NCBI RefSeq assembly: GCF_001591365.1
Contig: NZ_BCUT01000001.1
Location: forward strand, 3,124,898 to 3,188,897
Source: Variovorax paradoxus NBRC 15149
GTDB taxonomy: Bacteria; Pseudomonadota; Gammaproteobacteria; Burkholderiales; Burkholderiaceae_C
DNA: 64,000 bases
Reading direction: 5' to 3'
In this document: piece by piece, positions 7,834 through 17,282 of the stretch
Numbering within the stretch: the first letter of the stretch is position 1
How the letters are laid out: every line of letters starts with the position of its first letter
Position numbers and translations under genes: made by a program
The notes under the pieces: generated by a model
Databases searched by the model: none
Told to the model about the DNA's origin: nothing
What the model saw: the letters and a program-made list of their open reading frames with translations, nothing else

Positions 7834-8740
7834 ACTTGAGCCGGATGATCAGGCTCGACGTGTCCCAGCGCCGCCCGCCGGCCTGCTGCACGTCGGCGTA
7901 GAACTGGTCGACCAGCGCCGTCACGGGCACGCGCGCGCCGTTGCGCTTGGCCTCGTCGAGCACCAGGCCCAGGTCCTTGCGCATCCAGTCGACCGCAAAG
8001 CCGTAGTCGAACTTGCCGTCGATCATGGTCTTGCCGCGGTTGTCCATCTGCCAGCTCTGGGCGGCGCCCTTGCCGATCACCTCGAGCACCAGCTTCATGT
8101 CCAAGCCCGCGCGCTGGCCGAAGGCAATGGCTTCGGACAGGCCCTGCACCAGGCCCGCGATGGCGATCTGGTTCACCATCTTGGCGAGCTGGCCGGCGCC
8201 GCTCGCGCCCAGCAGCGTGACGGCGCGCGCGAAGGCCTCCATCACCGGCTTGACGCGCTCGAAGCTCGCCTTGTCGCCGCCGCACATCACGGTGAGCGCG
8301 CCGTTCTGCGCGCCGGCCTGGCCGCCGGACACCGGCGCGTCGATGAACTGCAGGCCGGCTGCCGCCGCCGCGTTCGCGAGCTCGCGCGCCACGTCGGCCG
8401 AGGCGGTGGTGTGGTCGACCAGCACGCTGCCTTTCTTCATGCCGGCAAAGGCGCCGTTCGGGCCCAGCACCACGGCGCGCAGGTCGTCGTCGTTGCCCAC
8501 GCAGCTGAAGACGATGTCGGCGCCCGCGGCCGCTTCGCGCGGGGTAGCGGCGTGGCGGCCGGGCGCACCGAATTCGGCGACCCAGGCCTCGGCCTTGGCC
8601 GGCGTGCGGTTGTAGACCGTGACCTTGTGGCCGGCCTTGGCCAGGTGCCCGGCCATCGGGCCGCCCATGACGCCAAGGCCCAGGAAGGCCACCGTCTGGG
8701 AGGGAGTGGATTCGTAGGTTCGGGGATTGATGCTGCTCAT
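7832..8740 (-). CDS. NAD(P)-dependent beta-hydroxyacid dehydrogenase (3-hydroxyisobutyrate / tartronate semialdehyde reductase family)
   Basis: A 302-residue 6-phosphogluconate-dehydrogenase-like enzyme. FLGLGVMGGPMAGHL is the N-terminal cofactor and family signature, DAPVSGGQAGAQNG is the substrate-binding segment, and GAGQLAKMVNQIAIAG carries the catalytic Lys. It ends with FAVDWMRKDLGL, common in the HIBADH and GarR group. Likely substrates are 3-hydroxyisobutyrate or tartronate semialdehyde/glycerate; sequence alone does not separate them. It stands alone between a terminator and pilU. Confidence 0.88.
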   Translation of the reverse strand: MSSINPRTYESTPSQTVAFLGLGVMGGPMAGHLAKAGHKVTVYNRTPAKAEAWVAEFGAPGRHAATPREAAAGADIVFSCVGNDDDLRAVVLGPNGAFAGMKKGSVLVDHTTASADVARELANAAAAAGLQFIDAPVSGGQAGAQNGALTVMCGGDKASFERVKPVMEAFARAVTLLGASGAGQLAKMVNQIAIAGLVQGLSEAIAFGQRAGLDMKLVLEVIGKGAAQSWQMDNRGKTMIDGKFDYGFAVDWMRKDLGLVLDEAKRNGARVPVTALVDQFYADVQQAGGRRWDTSSLIIRLK

Positions 8741-8783
8741 GGGCGAGAGCTTAAAGCCAACGCGAAGCCCCCGTCACCTGCGT

Positions 8784-9920
8784 CTAAACGATCGCGAAGT
8801 GCTCGGTGCCGGCCGAGAGGTCGGTGCTGCGCGCGCGCTGGCTGTTGAGCTTGATCTGCAGCCGCAGGTCGTTGGCCGAATCGGCGTTGCGGATGGCGTC
8901 CTCGAAGGTGATCGAGTGGCTTTCGAACAGGTCGAACAGCGCCTGGTCGAAGGTCTGCATGCCGAGGTTGCGGCTTTTGCGCATGATCTCCTTGATCTCG
9001 CCCACCTCGCCCTTGAAGATCAGGTCGGAAATGAGCGGCGTGTTCAGCAGCACTTCCACCGCCGCCACGCGGCCCTGGCCGTCCTCGGTGGGCACCAGGC
9101 GCTGGGAGATCAGCGAGCGCAGGTTCAGCGACAGGTCCATCAACAGTTGCGCGCGACGCTCTTCGGGGAAGAAGTTGATGATCCGGTCCAGCGCCTGGTT
9201 GGCGCTGTTGGCGTGCAGCGTGGCCATGCACAGGTGGCCGGTCTCGGCAAAGGCCACGGCGTGCTCCATGGTCTCGCGGTCGCGGATTTCGCCCATCAGG
9301 ATCACGTCGGGCGCCTGGCGCAGCGTGTTCTTGAGCGCGGCTTCCCAGCTGTCGGTGTCGATGCCCACTTCGCGCTGCGTGACCACGCAGTTCTTGTGCG
9401 GATGCACGAATTCGACCGGGTCCTCCACCGTCACGATGTGGCCGTAGGAATTTTCGTTGCGCCAGTCGATCATGGCCGCCAGCGTGGTCGACTTGCCCGA
9501 GCCCGTGGCGCCCACCAGGATGGTGAGGCCGCGCTTGGTCATCGACACGTCCTTCAGGATCTGCGGCATGCCCAGGCCGTCGATGGTCGGCAGCTTGGCC
9601 GGAATGGTCCGCAGCACCATGCCGACCTTGCCCTGCTGCACGAAGGCGTTCACGCGGAAGCGGCCGATGCCGGTCGGCGAGATCGCGAAGTTGCATTCCT
9701 TGGTGCGCTCGAACTCCGCCGTCTGGCGGTCGTTCATGACCGAGCGCGTGAGCGCCAGCGTGTGCTGCGCCCCCAGCGCCTGCTGCGACACCTTGGTGAC
9801 CTTGCCGTCGACCTTGATCGCGGGCGGAAAGTCCGCGGTGATGAACAAGTCGCTGCCGTTGCGGCTCACCATGAGCTTGAGCAGGTCGTTGATGAACTGG
9901 CTGGCTTGATCGCGTTCCAT
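8784..9920 (-). CDS. pilU: type IV pilus twitching motility ATPase PilU
   Basis: A 378-residue hexameric secretion-type ATPase, the PilT paralog that assists pilus retraction. It shows Walker A GATGSGKSTTLAAM near residue 140, the Asp box TVEDPVEF, Walker B VILMGEIRDRETMEHA and the His box GHLCMATLHANSANQA. The variants FFPEERRAQLLMDLSLN and the start MERDQASQFINDLLKLMVSRNGSD are typical of PilU rather than PilT. It lies 27 nt downstream of pilT in the same orientation, the standard pilTU arrangement. Confidence 0.96.
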   Translation of the reverse strand: MERDQASQFINDLLKLMVSRNGSDLFITADFPPAIKVDGKVTKVSQQALGAQHTLALTRSVMNDRQTAEFERTKECNFAISPTGIGRFRVNAFVQQGKVGMVLRTIPAKLPTIDGLGMPQILKDVSMTKRGLTILVGATGSGKSTTLAAMIDWRNENSYGHIVTVEDPVEFVHPHKNCVVTQREVGIDTDSWEAALKNTLRQAPDVILMGEIRDRETMEHAVAFAETGHLCMATLHANSANQALDRIINFFPEERRAQLLMDLSLNLRSLISQRLVPTEDGQGRVAAVEVLLNTPLISDLIFKGEVGEIKEIMRKSRNLGMQTFDQALFDLFESHSITFEDAIRNADSANDLRLQIKLNSQRARSTDLSAGTEHFAIV

Positions 9921-9947
9921 GATGTGTCGGTGCTCCGAAGGGCTGGA

Positions 9948-10991
9948 TCAGCCTGGGAAATTTTCGGGGATCTTGGCCTTGCCGCGCGCCTCGGCGGCCG
10001 AAATGGCATTGCGGCGCACGAGGTCGGTCAGGTTCTGGTCCAGCGTCTGCATGCCCGCGCCCTGGCCGGTCTGGATGGCCGAATACATCTGCGCCACCTT
10101 GGCCTCGCGGATCAGGTTGCGGATCGCCGGCGTGCCCAGCATGATCTCGTGCGCCGCCACGCGGCCCTGGCCGTCCTTGGTCTTGCACAGCGTCTGCGAG
10201 ATCACGGCCTGCAAGGATTCGGACAGCATGGCGCGGATCATTTCCTTTTCCTCGCCCGGGAACACGTCGATGATCCGGTCGATGGTCTTGGCGGCCGACG
10301 AGGTGTGCAGCGTGCCGAACACCAGGTGGCCCGTTTCGGCCGCGGTCATGGCCAGGCGAATGGTTTCCAGGTCGCGCAGCTCGCCCACCAGGATGGCGTC
10401 CGGGTCTTCGCGCAGCGCCGAGCGCAGCGCGTTGGAGAACGACAGCGTCATCGGCCCGACCTCGCGCTGGTTGATCAGGCACTTTTTCGATTCGTGCACG
10501 AATTCGATCGGGTCTTCCACCGTGAGGATGTGGCCGTACTCGTTTTCGTTCAGGTAGTTGACCATCGCGGCCAGGGTGGTCGACTTGCCCGAGCCGGTGG
10601 GCCCGGTCACCAGCACCAGCCCGCGCGGCTTGAGCGCCAGTTCCGCGAAAATCTTGGGTGCGTTGAGCTGCTCCAGCGTGAGGATCTTCGAGGGAATGGT
10701 CCGGAACACCGCGGCCGCGCCGCGCGCCTGGTTGAAGGCATTCACGCGGAAGCGCGCGAGGCCGTCGATCTCGAACGAGAAGTCGACCTCCAGGAACTCT
10801 TCGTAGTGCTTGCGGTGCGTGTCGCTCATGATGTCGTACACCATGGCGTGCACCGACTTGTGGTCGAGCGCATCGACGTTGATGCGCCGCACGTCGCCGT
10901 GGACGCGGATCATCGGCGGCAGGCCGGCCGACAAGTGCAGGTCGGAGGCTTTGTTCTTGACGCTGAATGCCAGCAGCTGGGTAATGTCCAC
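9948..10991 (-). CDS. pilT: type IV pilus retraction ATPase PilT
   Basis: A 347-residue retraction motor, the same length as the well-studied PilT proteins. The start is GTG 10991, giving V/M-DITQLLAFSVKNKASDLHLSAG, the canonical PilT N-terminus. Walker A GPTGSGKSTTLAAM, Asp box TVEDPIEFVHES, Walker B ILVGELRDLETIRLA and His box GHLVFGTLHTSSAAKT are present, as is the AIRNLIREAK(V) motif needed for retraction in PilT homologues. It is divergent from yggS with a 51-nt gap and co-oriented with pilU. Confidence 0.97.
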   Translation of the reverse strand: MDITQLLAFSVKNKASDLHLSAGLPPMIRVHGDVRRINVDALDHKSVHAMVYDIMSDTHRKHYEEFLEVDFSFEIDGLARFRVNAFNQARGAAAVFRTIPSKILTLEQLNAPKIFAELALKPRGLVLVTGPTGSGKSTTLAAMVNYLNENEYGHILTVEDPIEFVHESKKCLINQREVGPMTLSFSNALRSALREDPDAILVGELRDLETIRLAMTAAETGHLVFGTLHTSSAAKTIDRIIDVFPGEEKEMIRAMLSESLQAVISQTLCKTKDGQGRVAAHEIMLGTPAIRNLIREAKVAQMYSAIQTGQGAGMQTLDQNLTDLVRRNAISAAEARGKAKIPENFPG

Positions 10992-11042
10992 GGGGGTCCT
11001 CGGCTCGAGTTCGGTGACGTTTTGATACGATTTTGGAAGATT

Positions 11043-11741
11043 ATGACGATGATTGGCGACGACCTCCAGCAAGTAAAGAACCGGATCGCAAAGGCCTGCG
11101 CCGAACATGGGCGCAACCCGGCCGATGTCCGGCTGCTGGCGGTGTCCAAGACCTTCGGGCCCGAGGCCGTGCGCGAGGCCCATGCGGCGGGCCAGCGGGC
11201 CTTCGGCGAGAACTACGTGCAGGAGGGGCTGGACAAGATCGCCGCGCTGTCGGACCTGCGCGCGGAGCTCGAATGGCACTGCATCGGCCCTCTGCAGAGC
11301 AACAAGACGCGGCCCGTGGCCGAGCATTTCGACTGGGTGCACGGCATCGACCGGCTCAAGATTGCCGAGCGCCTTTCGGCGCAGCGGCCGGCGCATCTGC
11401 CGCCGCTTCAGGTGTGCCTGCAGGTCAATGTGGACGGCGGCGCCAACAAGTCCGGCGTGCCGCCCGAAGAGGCGCTGCCGCTCGCGCGCGCTGTGGCGGC
11501 GTTGCCACATCTGCGGCTGCGCGGGCTCATGGCCATTCCCGAACCGGCGCCGGATTTCGCCGCGCAGCGCGAACTGTGCCTGCGCGCCCGGGCCGTGTAC
11601 GACACGATCTGCGATGCGGGCATCGAACTCGACACCCTTTCGCTCGGCATGAGCGCCGACCTCGAAGCAGCCGTGAGCGCCGGCAGCACGATGGTGCGCA
11701 TCGGCACGGCGATCTTCGGCGGCCGGCCCAAGCCCGCCTGA
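11043..11741 (+). CDS. yggS: YggS/PLPBP-family pyridoxal phosphate homeostasis protein
   Basis: A 232-residue PLP-binding TIM-barrel protein that keeps free PLP and amino-acid pools balanced. LLAVSKTFGPEAVREA carries the PLP Lys, followed by FGENYVQEGLDK, WHCIGPLQSNKTRPV, QVNVDGGANKSGV and SLGMSADLEAAVSAGSTMVRIGTAIFG, the C-terminal phosphate-binding signature. ATG 11043 is used; ATG 11049 is also possible. The divergent position next to pilT is common in betaproteobacteria and pseudomonads. Confidence 0.96.
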   Translation: MTMIGDDLQQVKNRIAKACAEHGRNPADVRLLAVSKTFGPEAVREAHAAGQRAFGENYVQEGLDKIAALSDLRAELEWHCIGPLQSNKTRPVAEHFDWVHGIDRLKIAERLSAQRPAHLPPLQVCLQVNVDGGANKSGVPPEEALPLARAVAALPHLRLRGLMAIPEPAPDFAAQRELCLRARAVYDTICDAGIELDTLSLGMSADLEAAVSAGSTMVRIGTAIFGGRPKPA

Positions 11742-11747
11742 AGGGCG

Positions 11748-12221
11748 CTAAACGGCCAGCGGCAGCCGCGCGCTGCTCTTGATTTCTTCCATCACCGCGT
11801 AGGTGCGGGTTTCGCGCACGCCCGGCAGTTGCCACAGCACCGTGCCCGCGAACTCGCGGTAGGCCGCCATGTCGGCCATGCGGGTCTTGAGCAGATAGTC
11901 GAAGCCGCCCGCGACCATGTGGCATTCCATGATCTCGTCGCGCACCTGCACCGCGGCCTTGAATTGGTCGAACACGTTGGGCGTGGTGCGGTCGAGCAGG
12001 ATCTCGACGAATACCGTGAGCCCGCGCCCGAGCTTGTGCGGATCGAGCCGCGCCTCGTAGCCCTGGATGAAACCCTCGCGCGTGAGCCGCTGCACCCGCG
12101 CCAGCACGGCGGTGGGCGAGAGCGCCACCATCTCGGCCAGCTTGAGGTTGGTGATGCGGCCGTCTTCCTGAAGAATCTTCAGCAGCCGGAGATCGATGCG
12201 ATCCAGATCCAGGTCGGGCAT
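11748..12221 (-). CDS. Lrp/AsnC-family regulator, probable activator of putA (PutR-like)
   Basis: A 157-residue Lrp-type protein with an N-terminal HTH (DRIDLRLLKILQEDGRITNLKLAEMVALSPTAVLARVQRL) and a C-terminal RAM ligand domain (CHMVAGGFDYLLKTR). It is divergent from putA. The neighbouring PutA lacks the DNA-binding domain of autoregulating enterobacterial PutA, and in alphaproteobacteria such bifunctional putA genes are driven by a divergent Lrp-type PutR. I infer the same here, with proline as likely effector. A GATAAT element 6 nt before the ATG suggests a leaderless mRNA. Confidence 0.88.
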   Translation of the reverse strand: MPDLDLDRIDLRLLKILQEDGRITNLKLAEMVALSPTAVLARVQRLTREGFIQGYEARLDPHKLGRGLTVFVEILLDRTTPNVFDQFKAAVQVRDEIMECHMVAGGFDYLLKTRMADMAAYREFAGTVLWQLPGVRETRTYAVMEEIKSSARLPLAV

Positions 12222-12227
12222 TGGTGG

Positions 12228-12233
12228 ATTATC
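12228..12233 (-). promoter_or_regulatory. -10-like element (GATAAT) for the Lrp-type regulator
   Basis: Read on the minus strand, GATAAT ends 6 nt before the ATG at 12221, and there is no Shine-Dalgarno between them. It supports this start and a leaderless transcript. Confidence 0.45.
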
Positions 12234-12267
12234 CGGTTGAGCTCATATTTTTTGGCAAAAGATTCGG

Positions 12268-12288
12268 CCTATATCCAAAGACTATAGG
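12268..12288. promoter_or_regulatory. putA promoter region with short inverted repeat
   Basis: The 88-nt gap between the Lrp-type gene and putA is markedly AT-rich against its surroundings. It contains CCTATA-N9-TATAGG (6-bp arms) 22 nt before the putA start, a plausible Lrp/PutR contact or part of the promoter. Arms are short, so this is tentative. A purine-rich AAGGAA Shine-Dalgarno follows at about 12298-12303. Confidence 0.3.
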
Positions 12289-12309
12289 GGATAGAACCAA
12301 GGAACTGCC

Positions 12310-15291
12310 ATGCACCTGCCCATCCCTTACCGCCCTGAAGCCGATGTCGTCTCGCACCGGCTCGCCTCGCTCGAAGGCGCGCTCGACTGGCGCGCCGCGG
12401 CCGCCGCCGCCACGCCCTGGGTGGAGGCGGTGCGCCGCCATCCGCCGCCGTTCTGGGCCATGGAAAGCCTGCTGCGCGAGTACCCGATCTCCAGCGCCGA
12501 GGGCCTTGCGCTGATGCGCCTGGCCGAGGCGCTGCTTCGCGTGCCCGACGCCGCCACGGCCATCGCGCTCACGGCCGACCAATTGGGCCGGGCTGATTTC
12601 GAGGGCACGGCCGATTCCACGCTGTCGCGGCTGTCGTCCGCCGCCATCGCGATGTCGAAGAAATTCCTGCCCGAAGGCGACCATCCGCCCGGCCTCATGG
12701 CCAAGCTCGGCTCCCGCACGGTGGTGGCCGCCACGCTGCGCGCGGTGCAATTGCTGGGGCGCCAGTTCGTGCTCGGACAGACCATCGTCGAAGCCATGGA
12801 CGAGGCCCGCTCGGCGCATCGCCGGCAGGGCGCGCTGCGCTTCAGCTACGACATGCTCGGCGAAGGCGCGCGCACCGACGCCGATGCGCTGCGCTACCTC
12901 GAGAGCTACACGCAGGCCATCGGCGCCATTGCGGCCGGTGCCGATGCGGCGCGCGGGCCCGAGCACAACGACGGCATCTCCATCAAGCTCAGCGCGCTGC
13001 ATCCGCGCTACGAGGACGCGCAGCGCGAGCGCGTGATGCGCGAGCTGGTGCCGCGCGTGTGGCAGCTGTGCGAGCTGGCGGCCGATGCCGGCCTCAACCT
13101 CACCATCGACGCCGAAGAAGTGGACCGGCTCGAGCTGTCGCTCGACGTGTTCGAGGCGCTGGCCGCGCGCGTGGCCGCCGAACGGCCGCAATGGCGCGGC
13201 TTCGGCTTGGCGCTGCAGGCCTACCAGACGCGCGCGCTCGAATTGATTGCGCACGTCACGGCGGTGGCGCGCCGGCACAAGCTGCGGCTGATGTGCCGCC
13301 TCGTGAAGGGCGCCTACTGGGACGCCGAGATCAAGCGGGCCCAGGAACTCGGCCTGCCGCACTACCCGGTCTTCACGCACAAGCACCACAGCGACGTGAG
13401 CTACCTGGCTTGCGCGCGTGCGCTGCTGTCGGCGCCCGATGCGGTCTATCCGCAGTTCGCCACCCACAACGCGGGCACCATCGCCGCCATCCTGCAGATG
13501 GCCGAGGCGGCCGGCGCGCCCTTCGAGCTGCAGCGTCTGCATGGCATGGGCGAGGGCGTCTACCGCGAAGTGATGAAGAGCACCACAGCGCCGGTGCGCG
13601 TGTACGCCCCGGTGGGCCAGCACAAGGACCTGCTCGCCTACCTCGTGCGGCGCCTCTTGGAAAACGGCGCCAACTCGTCCTTCGTGAACCAGCTCGGCGA
13701 CGAGCAGGTGGACATCGGCGAGCTGCTGATGTCGCCGCTCTGGCTCGAGGAGGCGAACCCCGCCCTGCCGCTGCCGCCCGCGCTCTACGGCCCGCCGCCG
13801 GCGCGGCGCAACAGCAAAGGCATCGACCTTGCCGTCGAGCCGATGCGCGCGCCGCTGCTGGCCGCGCTGGAGACCACGGCGGTGCCGCATGTCGAATTGT
13901 TCGATGCCGCCAGCGCGCCCAAGGCCGTGGCCGCCAGCGCTGCCGCTTTCCGCAGCTGGCGCAAGACGCCGGTCGAGGCGCGCGCCGCCATGCTGCGCGA
14001 GGCCGCCGACGCGCTGCAACGCGAGCTGCCGCGCTTCTGCGCGCTGCTGGTCAAGGAGGCCTTCAAGACCTGGGGCGACGCGGTGGCCGAAGTGCGCGAG
14101 GCTGTCGACTTCCTGCGCTACTACGCCGACGAGGCCGAACGCATCATGCAGCCGGTGGCGCTGCCCGGCCCGACGGGCGAGAGCAACGAACTGCGGCTCA
14201 CGGCGCGCGGCCCCTGGGTGTGCATCAGCCCGTGGAATTTTCCGCTCGCGATCTTCGCGGGCCAGGTGGCGGCGGCGCTCGCCACCGGCAACACGGTGCT
14301 CGCCAAGCCGGCCGAGCAGACGCCGGCCATCGCGCTCGAAGCCGTGAAGCTGCTGCACGCCGCGGGCGTGCCGGCCGATGCGCTGCAGCTGCTGCATGGC
14401 CCCGGCGAAACCGTGGGCGCCGCGCTGGTGGCGGCGCCGGGCGTGGCGGGCGTGGTGTTCACCGGTTCGACCCAGGTGGCGCGCATCATCCACCGTGCGC
14501 TTGCGGCCAAGGACGGCCCGATCGTGCCGCTGATCGCCGAGACCGGCGGCATCAACGCGATGCTGGTCGATTCGAGCGCGCTGCCCGAGCAGGTGGTCGA
14601 CGCCGTGGTGCAGAGCGCATTCCGCTCGGCCGGCCAGCGCTGCTCGGCCTTGCGCCTGCTGGTGCTGCACGAGGGCATTGCCGATGCGGTGATCGAGATG
14701 ATCCGCGGCGCGGCCGGGGAGCTGGCCGCCGGCGACCCGGCGCTGCTTTCGACCGACGTGGGGCCGGTGATCGACGGCGAGGCGGCCGACAACATCCGGC
14801 GCCACCTGAAGCGGCTGGATTCGGAAGCGAAGCGGCTGCTCGCGCCGGCTTCTTCTTCTTCTACTTCAACCGAGGGCAACCTGATCGCGCCGCAGGCCTA
14901 CGAGGTGCCCTCGATCGACAGCGTGACCAGCGAGATCTTCGGGCCGGTGCTGCAGATCGCGCGCTGGGGCTCGGGCGCGCTGCGCGATCCCGCCGAGGTG
15001 ATCGATCGCATCAACGCGCTCGGCTACGGCCTCACGCTCGGCATCCAGACCCGCATCGACTCGCGTGCGCAGGCACTCGCGGCGCGGGCGCACGTGGGCA
15101 ACATCTACGTGAACCGCAACATCATCGGCGCGGTGGTCGGCGTGCAGCCCTTCGGCGGCGAGGGGCTGAGCGGCACCGGACCCAAGGCCGGCGGGCCGCA
15201 CTACCTTTACCGCTTCTGTGCCGAGCAGACGGTCACGGTCAACACCACGGCGGCCGGCGGCAACGCGGCGCTGCTGAGCGCGGTGGCCTGA
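12310..15291 (+). CDS. putA: bifunctional proline dehydrogenase / L-glutamate gamma-semialdehyde dehydrogenase PutA
   Basis: PutA oxidises proline to glutamate through P5C, using FAD and then NAD. Residues about 60-480 form the PRODH barrel (MCRLVKGAYWDAEIKRAQ, FATHNAGT, RLHGMGEGVY) and about 530-990 the aldehyde dehydrogenase (WNFPLAIFAGQVAAAL, FTGSTQVARII, ETGGINAM with the general-base Glu near 744, GQRCSALR with catalytic Cys near 778). At 993 residues it matches the short bifunctional class and lacks the ribbon-helix-helix DNA-binding domain and the C-terminal domain of the 1300-residue trifunctional form. A Ser/Thr-rich insert (ASSSSTSTEG) interrupts the ALDH part near 850. Regulation is probably by the divergent Lrp-type gene. 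Confidence 0.97.
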   Translation: MHLPIPYRPEADVVSHRLASLEGALDWRAAAAAATPWVEAVRRHPPPFWAMESLLREYPISSAEGLALMRLAEALLRVPDAATAIALTADQLGRADFEGTADSTLSRLSSAAIAMSKKFLPEGDHPPGLMAKLGSRTVVAATLRAVQLLGRQFVLGQTIVEAMDEARSAHRRQGALRFSYDMLGEGARTDADALRYLESYTQAIGAIAAGADAARGPEHNDGISIKLSALHPRYEDAQRERVMRELVPRVWQLCELAADAGLNLTIDAEEVDRLELSLDVFEALAARVAAERPQWRGFGLALQAYQTRALELIAHVTAVARRHKLRLMCRLVKGAYWDAEIKRAQELGLPHYPVFTHKHHSDVSYLACARALLSAPDAVYPQFATHNAGTIAAILQMAEAAGAPFELQRLHGMGEGVYREVMKSTTAPVRVYAPVGQHKDLLAYLVRRLLENGANSSFVNQLGDEQVDIGELLMSPLWLEEANPALPLPPALYGPPPARRNSKGIDLAVEPMRAPLLAALETTAVPHVELFDAASAPKAVAASAAAFRSWRKTPVEARAAMLREAADALQRELPRFCALLVKEAFKTWGDAVAEVREAVDFLRYYADEAERIMQPVALPGPTGESNELRLTARGPWVCISPWNFPLAIFAGQVAAALATGNTVLAKPAEQTPAIALEAVKLLHAAGVPADALQLLHGPGETVGAALVAAPGVAGVVFTGSTQVARIIHRALAAKDGPIVPLIAETGGINAMLVDSSALPEQVVDAVVQSAFRSAGQRCSALRLLVLHEGIADAVIEMIRGAAGELAAGDPALLSTDVGPVIDGEAADNIRRHLKRLDSEAKRLLAPASSSSTSTEGNLIAPQAYEVPSIDSVTSEIFGPVLQIARWGSGALRDPAEVIDRINALGYGLTLGIQTRIDSRAQALAARAHVGNIYVNRNIIGAVVGVQPFGGEGLSGTGPKAGGPHYLYRFCAEQTVTVNTTAAGGNAALLSAVA

Positions 15292-15316
15292 GGGGCAGGG
15301 GCCCGTTCGTCTTCTT

Positions 15317-15778
15317 TCAACGCAGGGAATGGCCGTCTTCTTCCGCGCGTGCGGACGATGACCGGCTGTTGAACTGGTCGATCAGCGCGCCGTAGGCCGG
15401 GCTGGTGCGCAGCCGCGCATATTCGGCGGCCGCCTGCCGGTAGGCGGGGCTCGACGGATCGGCACCCGCTTCGCCGTGCTGCCGCGCGGCCAGGCCCGAG
15501 CGGATCCACAGCTGCGTGTCCGCCGCCACGGCCGCGCGGCTGTTGGCCGACACCCGCGGCTCGGGCTGCGGCGAGCCTTCGGCATAGCCTTGCGTGGGCG
15601 CGCCCGCGAACCACTGCCGCGCGTCGGCCGAGACGGCGGCGCGCGTGGTGGAGGAGGCGAACGGCACGGGCCGCGGATCGCCCTCCGCATAGTTGCCGGC
15701 AAGGCTCGGCGCGGCGGCCAGGCCCAGCAGCGACGAGACGGCGGCCGTGGCCAGGAGGCGGGTGCAAGAGCGGGTCAT
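15317..15778 (-). CDS. exported DUF4148-like protein
   Basis: A 153-residue secreted protein with a clean signal peptide (MTRSCTRLLATAAVSSLLGLAAAPSLAG). The mature part holds two similar segments, ADARQWFAGAPTQGYAEGSPQPEPRVSANSRAAVAADT and an upstream YAEGDPRPVPFASSTTRAAVSADA, resembling the short DUF4148 exported proteins that are numerous in Burkholderiales. The C-terminal third is unrelated and charged. Function is unknown. It is convergent with putA and divergent from gdhA. Confidence 0.65.
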   Translation of the reverse strand: MTRSCTRLLATAAVSSLLGLAAAPSLAGNYAEGDPRPVPFASSTTRAAVSADARQWFAGAPTQGYAEGSPQPEPRVSANSRAAVAADTQLWIRSGLAARQHGEAGADPSSPAYRQAAAEYARLRTSPAYGALIDQFNSRSSSARAEEDGHSLR

Positions 15779-15885
15779 GGAATCGGTCCTTTCGATCGGT
15801 GGTTGGCAGCCCCCACTCTAGGAACCGCAGTTCGGCGGCCGATGACCCGGCGATGACCGTTTTGTCATGCTCGGCCAAACCTCTC

Positions 15886-15915
15886 TTGCATAACCGCCAT
15901 CGCGGCGCGCATAAG
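15886..15915 (+). promoter_or_regulatory. possible sigma-70 promoter for gdhA
   Basis: TTGCAT (15886-15891) and CATAAG (15910-15915) are 18 nt apart in the 201-nt gap before the glutamate dehydrogenase gene, about 65 nt upstream of its ATG. The match to consensus is moderate. Confidence 0.35.
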
Positions 15916-15979
15916 ACATGGCGCGGCGGGCGCGAGAGGTCTATCGTTGCGGCCATCCATTCCAACCAAGGGATCTCCC

Positions 15980-17251
15980 ATGAGTGAAAAGCTCTCCTTC
16001 GTCAATCCGACCGCCAACAGCCCCTGGGGCACCTACCTTTCGCAGGTCGACCGCGTGGTGCCGTACCTCGGCCCGCTGGCCCGCTGGGTCGAGACGCTCA
16101 AGCGCCCCAAGCGCGCGCTGATCGTGGACGTGCCGATCGAGATGGACGACGGCACCATCGCCCACTTCGAGGGCTACCGCGTGCAGCACAACATGAGCCG
16201 CGGCCCGGGCAAGGGCGGCGTGCGCTTCCACCCCGACGTCACGCTGGAAGAAGTGATGGCGCTGTCGGCCTGGATGACCATCAAGACCGCCGCCGTCAAC
16301 CTGCCGTACGGCGGCGCCAAGGGCGGCATCCGCGTCGACCCGAAGAAGCTTTCGCTGCAGGAGCTGGAGAAGGTCACGCGCCGCTACACCAGCGAGATCG
16401 GCATCATCATCGGCCCGCACACCGACATTCCCGCGCCCGACGTCAACACCAACGCCCAGATCATGGCGTGGATGATGGACACCTACTCGATGAACGTCGG
16501 CGGCACCGCCACCGGCGTGGTCACGGGCAAGCCGCTGCACCTGGGCGGCTCGCTGGGCCGCGTCAAGGCCACCGGGCGCGGCGTGTTCGTCACCGGCCGC
16601 GAAGCGGCGCGCCGCCTGGGGCTGGACCTGCGCGGCGCGCGCATCGCGGTGCAGGGCTTCGGCAACGTGGGCTCGGTCGCGGCCGAACTCTTTGCCGAGG
16701 CGGGTGCCAAGATCGTCGCGGTGCAGGACCACACCGGCACCATCGTCAACAGCAACGGCCTCGACCTTGCGACGCTGATCCCGGTGGCCAACAAGGAAGG
16801 CGTCGTCGCCTTCAAGGGCGGCGACGTGGTGCCCAACGAAGCCTTCTGGGACGTGGCCTGCGACATCCTGATTCCCGCGGCGCTCGAAGGCCAGATCACC
16901 GCCGAACGCGCGCAGAAGACCAGCGCCAAGCTGGTGCTCGAAGGCGCCAACGGCCCCACGGTGCCCACGGCCGACGACATCCTGGCCGAGCGCGGCGTGC
17001 TGGTGGTGCCCGACGTGATCTGCAACGCCGGCGGCGTGACGGTCTCGTACTTCGAATGGGTGCAGGACTTTTCGTCCTTCTTCTGGGACGAGGACGAGAT
17101 CAACGTGCGCCTGGACCGCATCATGATGAAGGCGCTCAACCAGATCTGGGACACGGCCGACAGGCACAAGATCACGCTGCGCACGGCGACCTACGCGGTG
17201 GCCTGCGAGCGCATCCTGATGGCCCGTCAAGAGCGCGGCCTGTACCCCTGA
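15980..17251 (+). CDS. gdhA: Glu/Leu/Phe/Val-type glutamate dehydrogenase
   Basis: A 423-residue dehydrogenase interconverting glutamate and 2-oxoglutarate plus ammonia. It shows [17 protein letters not shown] and [15 protein letters not shown] (catalytic Lys region), [16 protein letters not shown], the coenzyme loop [13 protein letters not shown] and the C-terminal [15 protein letters not shown]. Length and motifs fit the hexameric 420-residue class. The start ATG 15980 follows AAGGGA. The gene lies between putA and arginase, which both feed glutamate. Cofactor preference (NAD or NADP) is not resolved by eye. Confidence 0.95.
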   Translation: MSEKLSFVNPTANSPWGTYLSQVDRVVPYLGPLARWVETLKRPKRALIVDVPIEMDDGTIAHFEGYRVQHNMSRGPGKGGVRFHPDVTLEEVMALSAWMTIKTAAVNLPYGGAKGGIRVDPKKLSLQELEKVTRRYTSEIGIIIGPHTDIPAPDVNTNAQIMAWMMDTYSMNVGGTATGVVTGKPLHLGGSLGRVKATGRGVFVTGREAARRLGLDLRGARIAVQGFGNVGSVAAELFAEAGAKIVAVQDHTGTIVNSNGLDLATLIPVANKEGVVAFKGGDVVPNEAFWDVACDILIPAALEGQITAERAQKTSAKLVLEGANGPTVPTADDILAERGVLVVPDVICNAGGVTVSYFEWVQDFSSFFWDEDEINVRLDRIMMKALNQIWDTADRHKITLRTATYAVACERILMARQERGLYP

Positions 17252-17282
17252 TCCGCTGAAGCCAAGGTTGTACGCTCGGGGG

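Noticed and set aside
8727..11741. A 1004-codon plus-strand open frame across pilU and pilT
   Set aside because: It is an antisense shadow of two unmistakable ATPases; the GC-rich third positions keep opposite frames open. Only its last part (11043-11741, yggS) is a real gene.
12229..14805. An 858-codon minus-strand open frame inside putA
   Set aside because: Antisense shadow of putA with His/Arg/Ala-rich composition and no motif.
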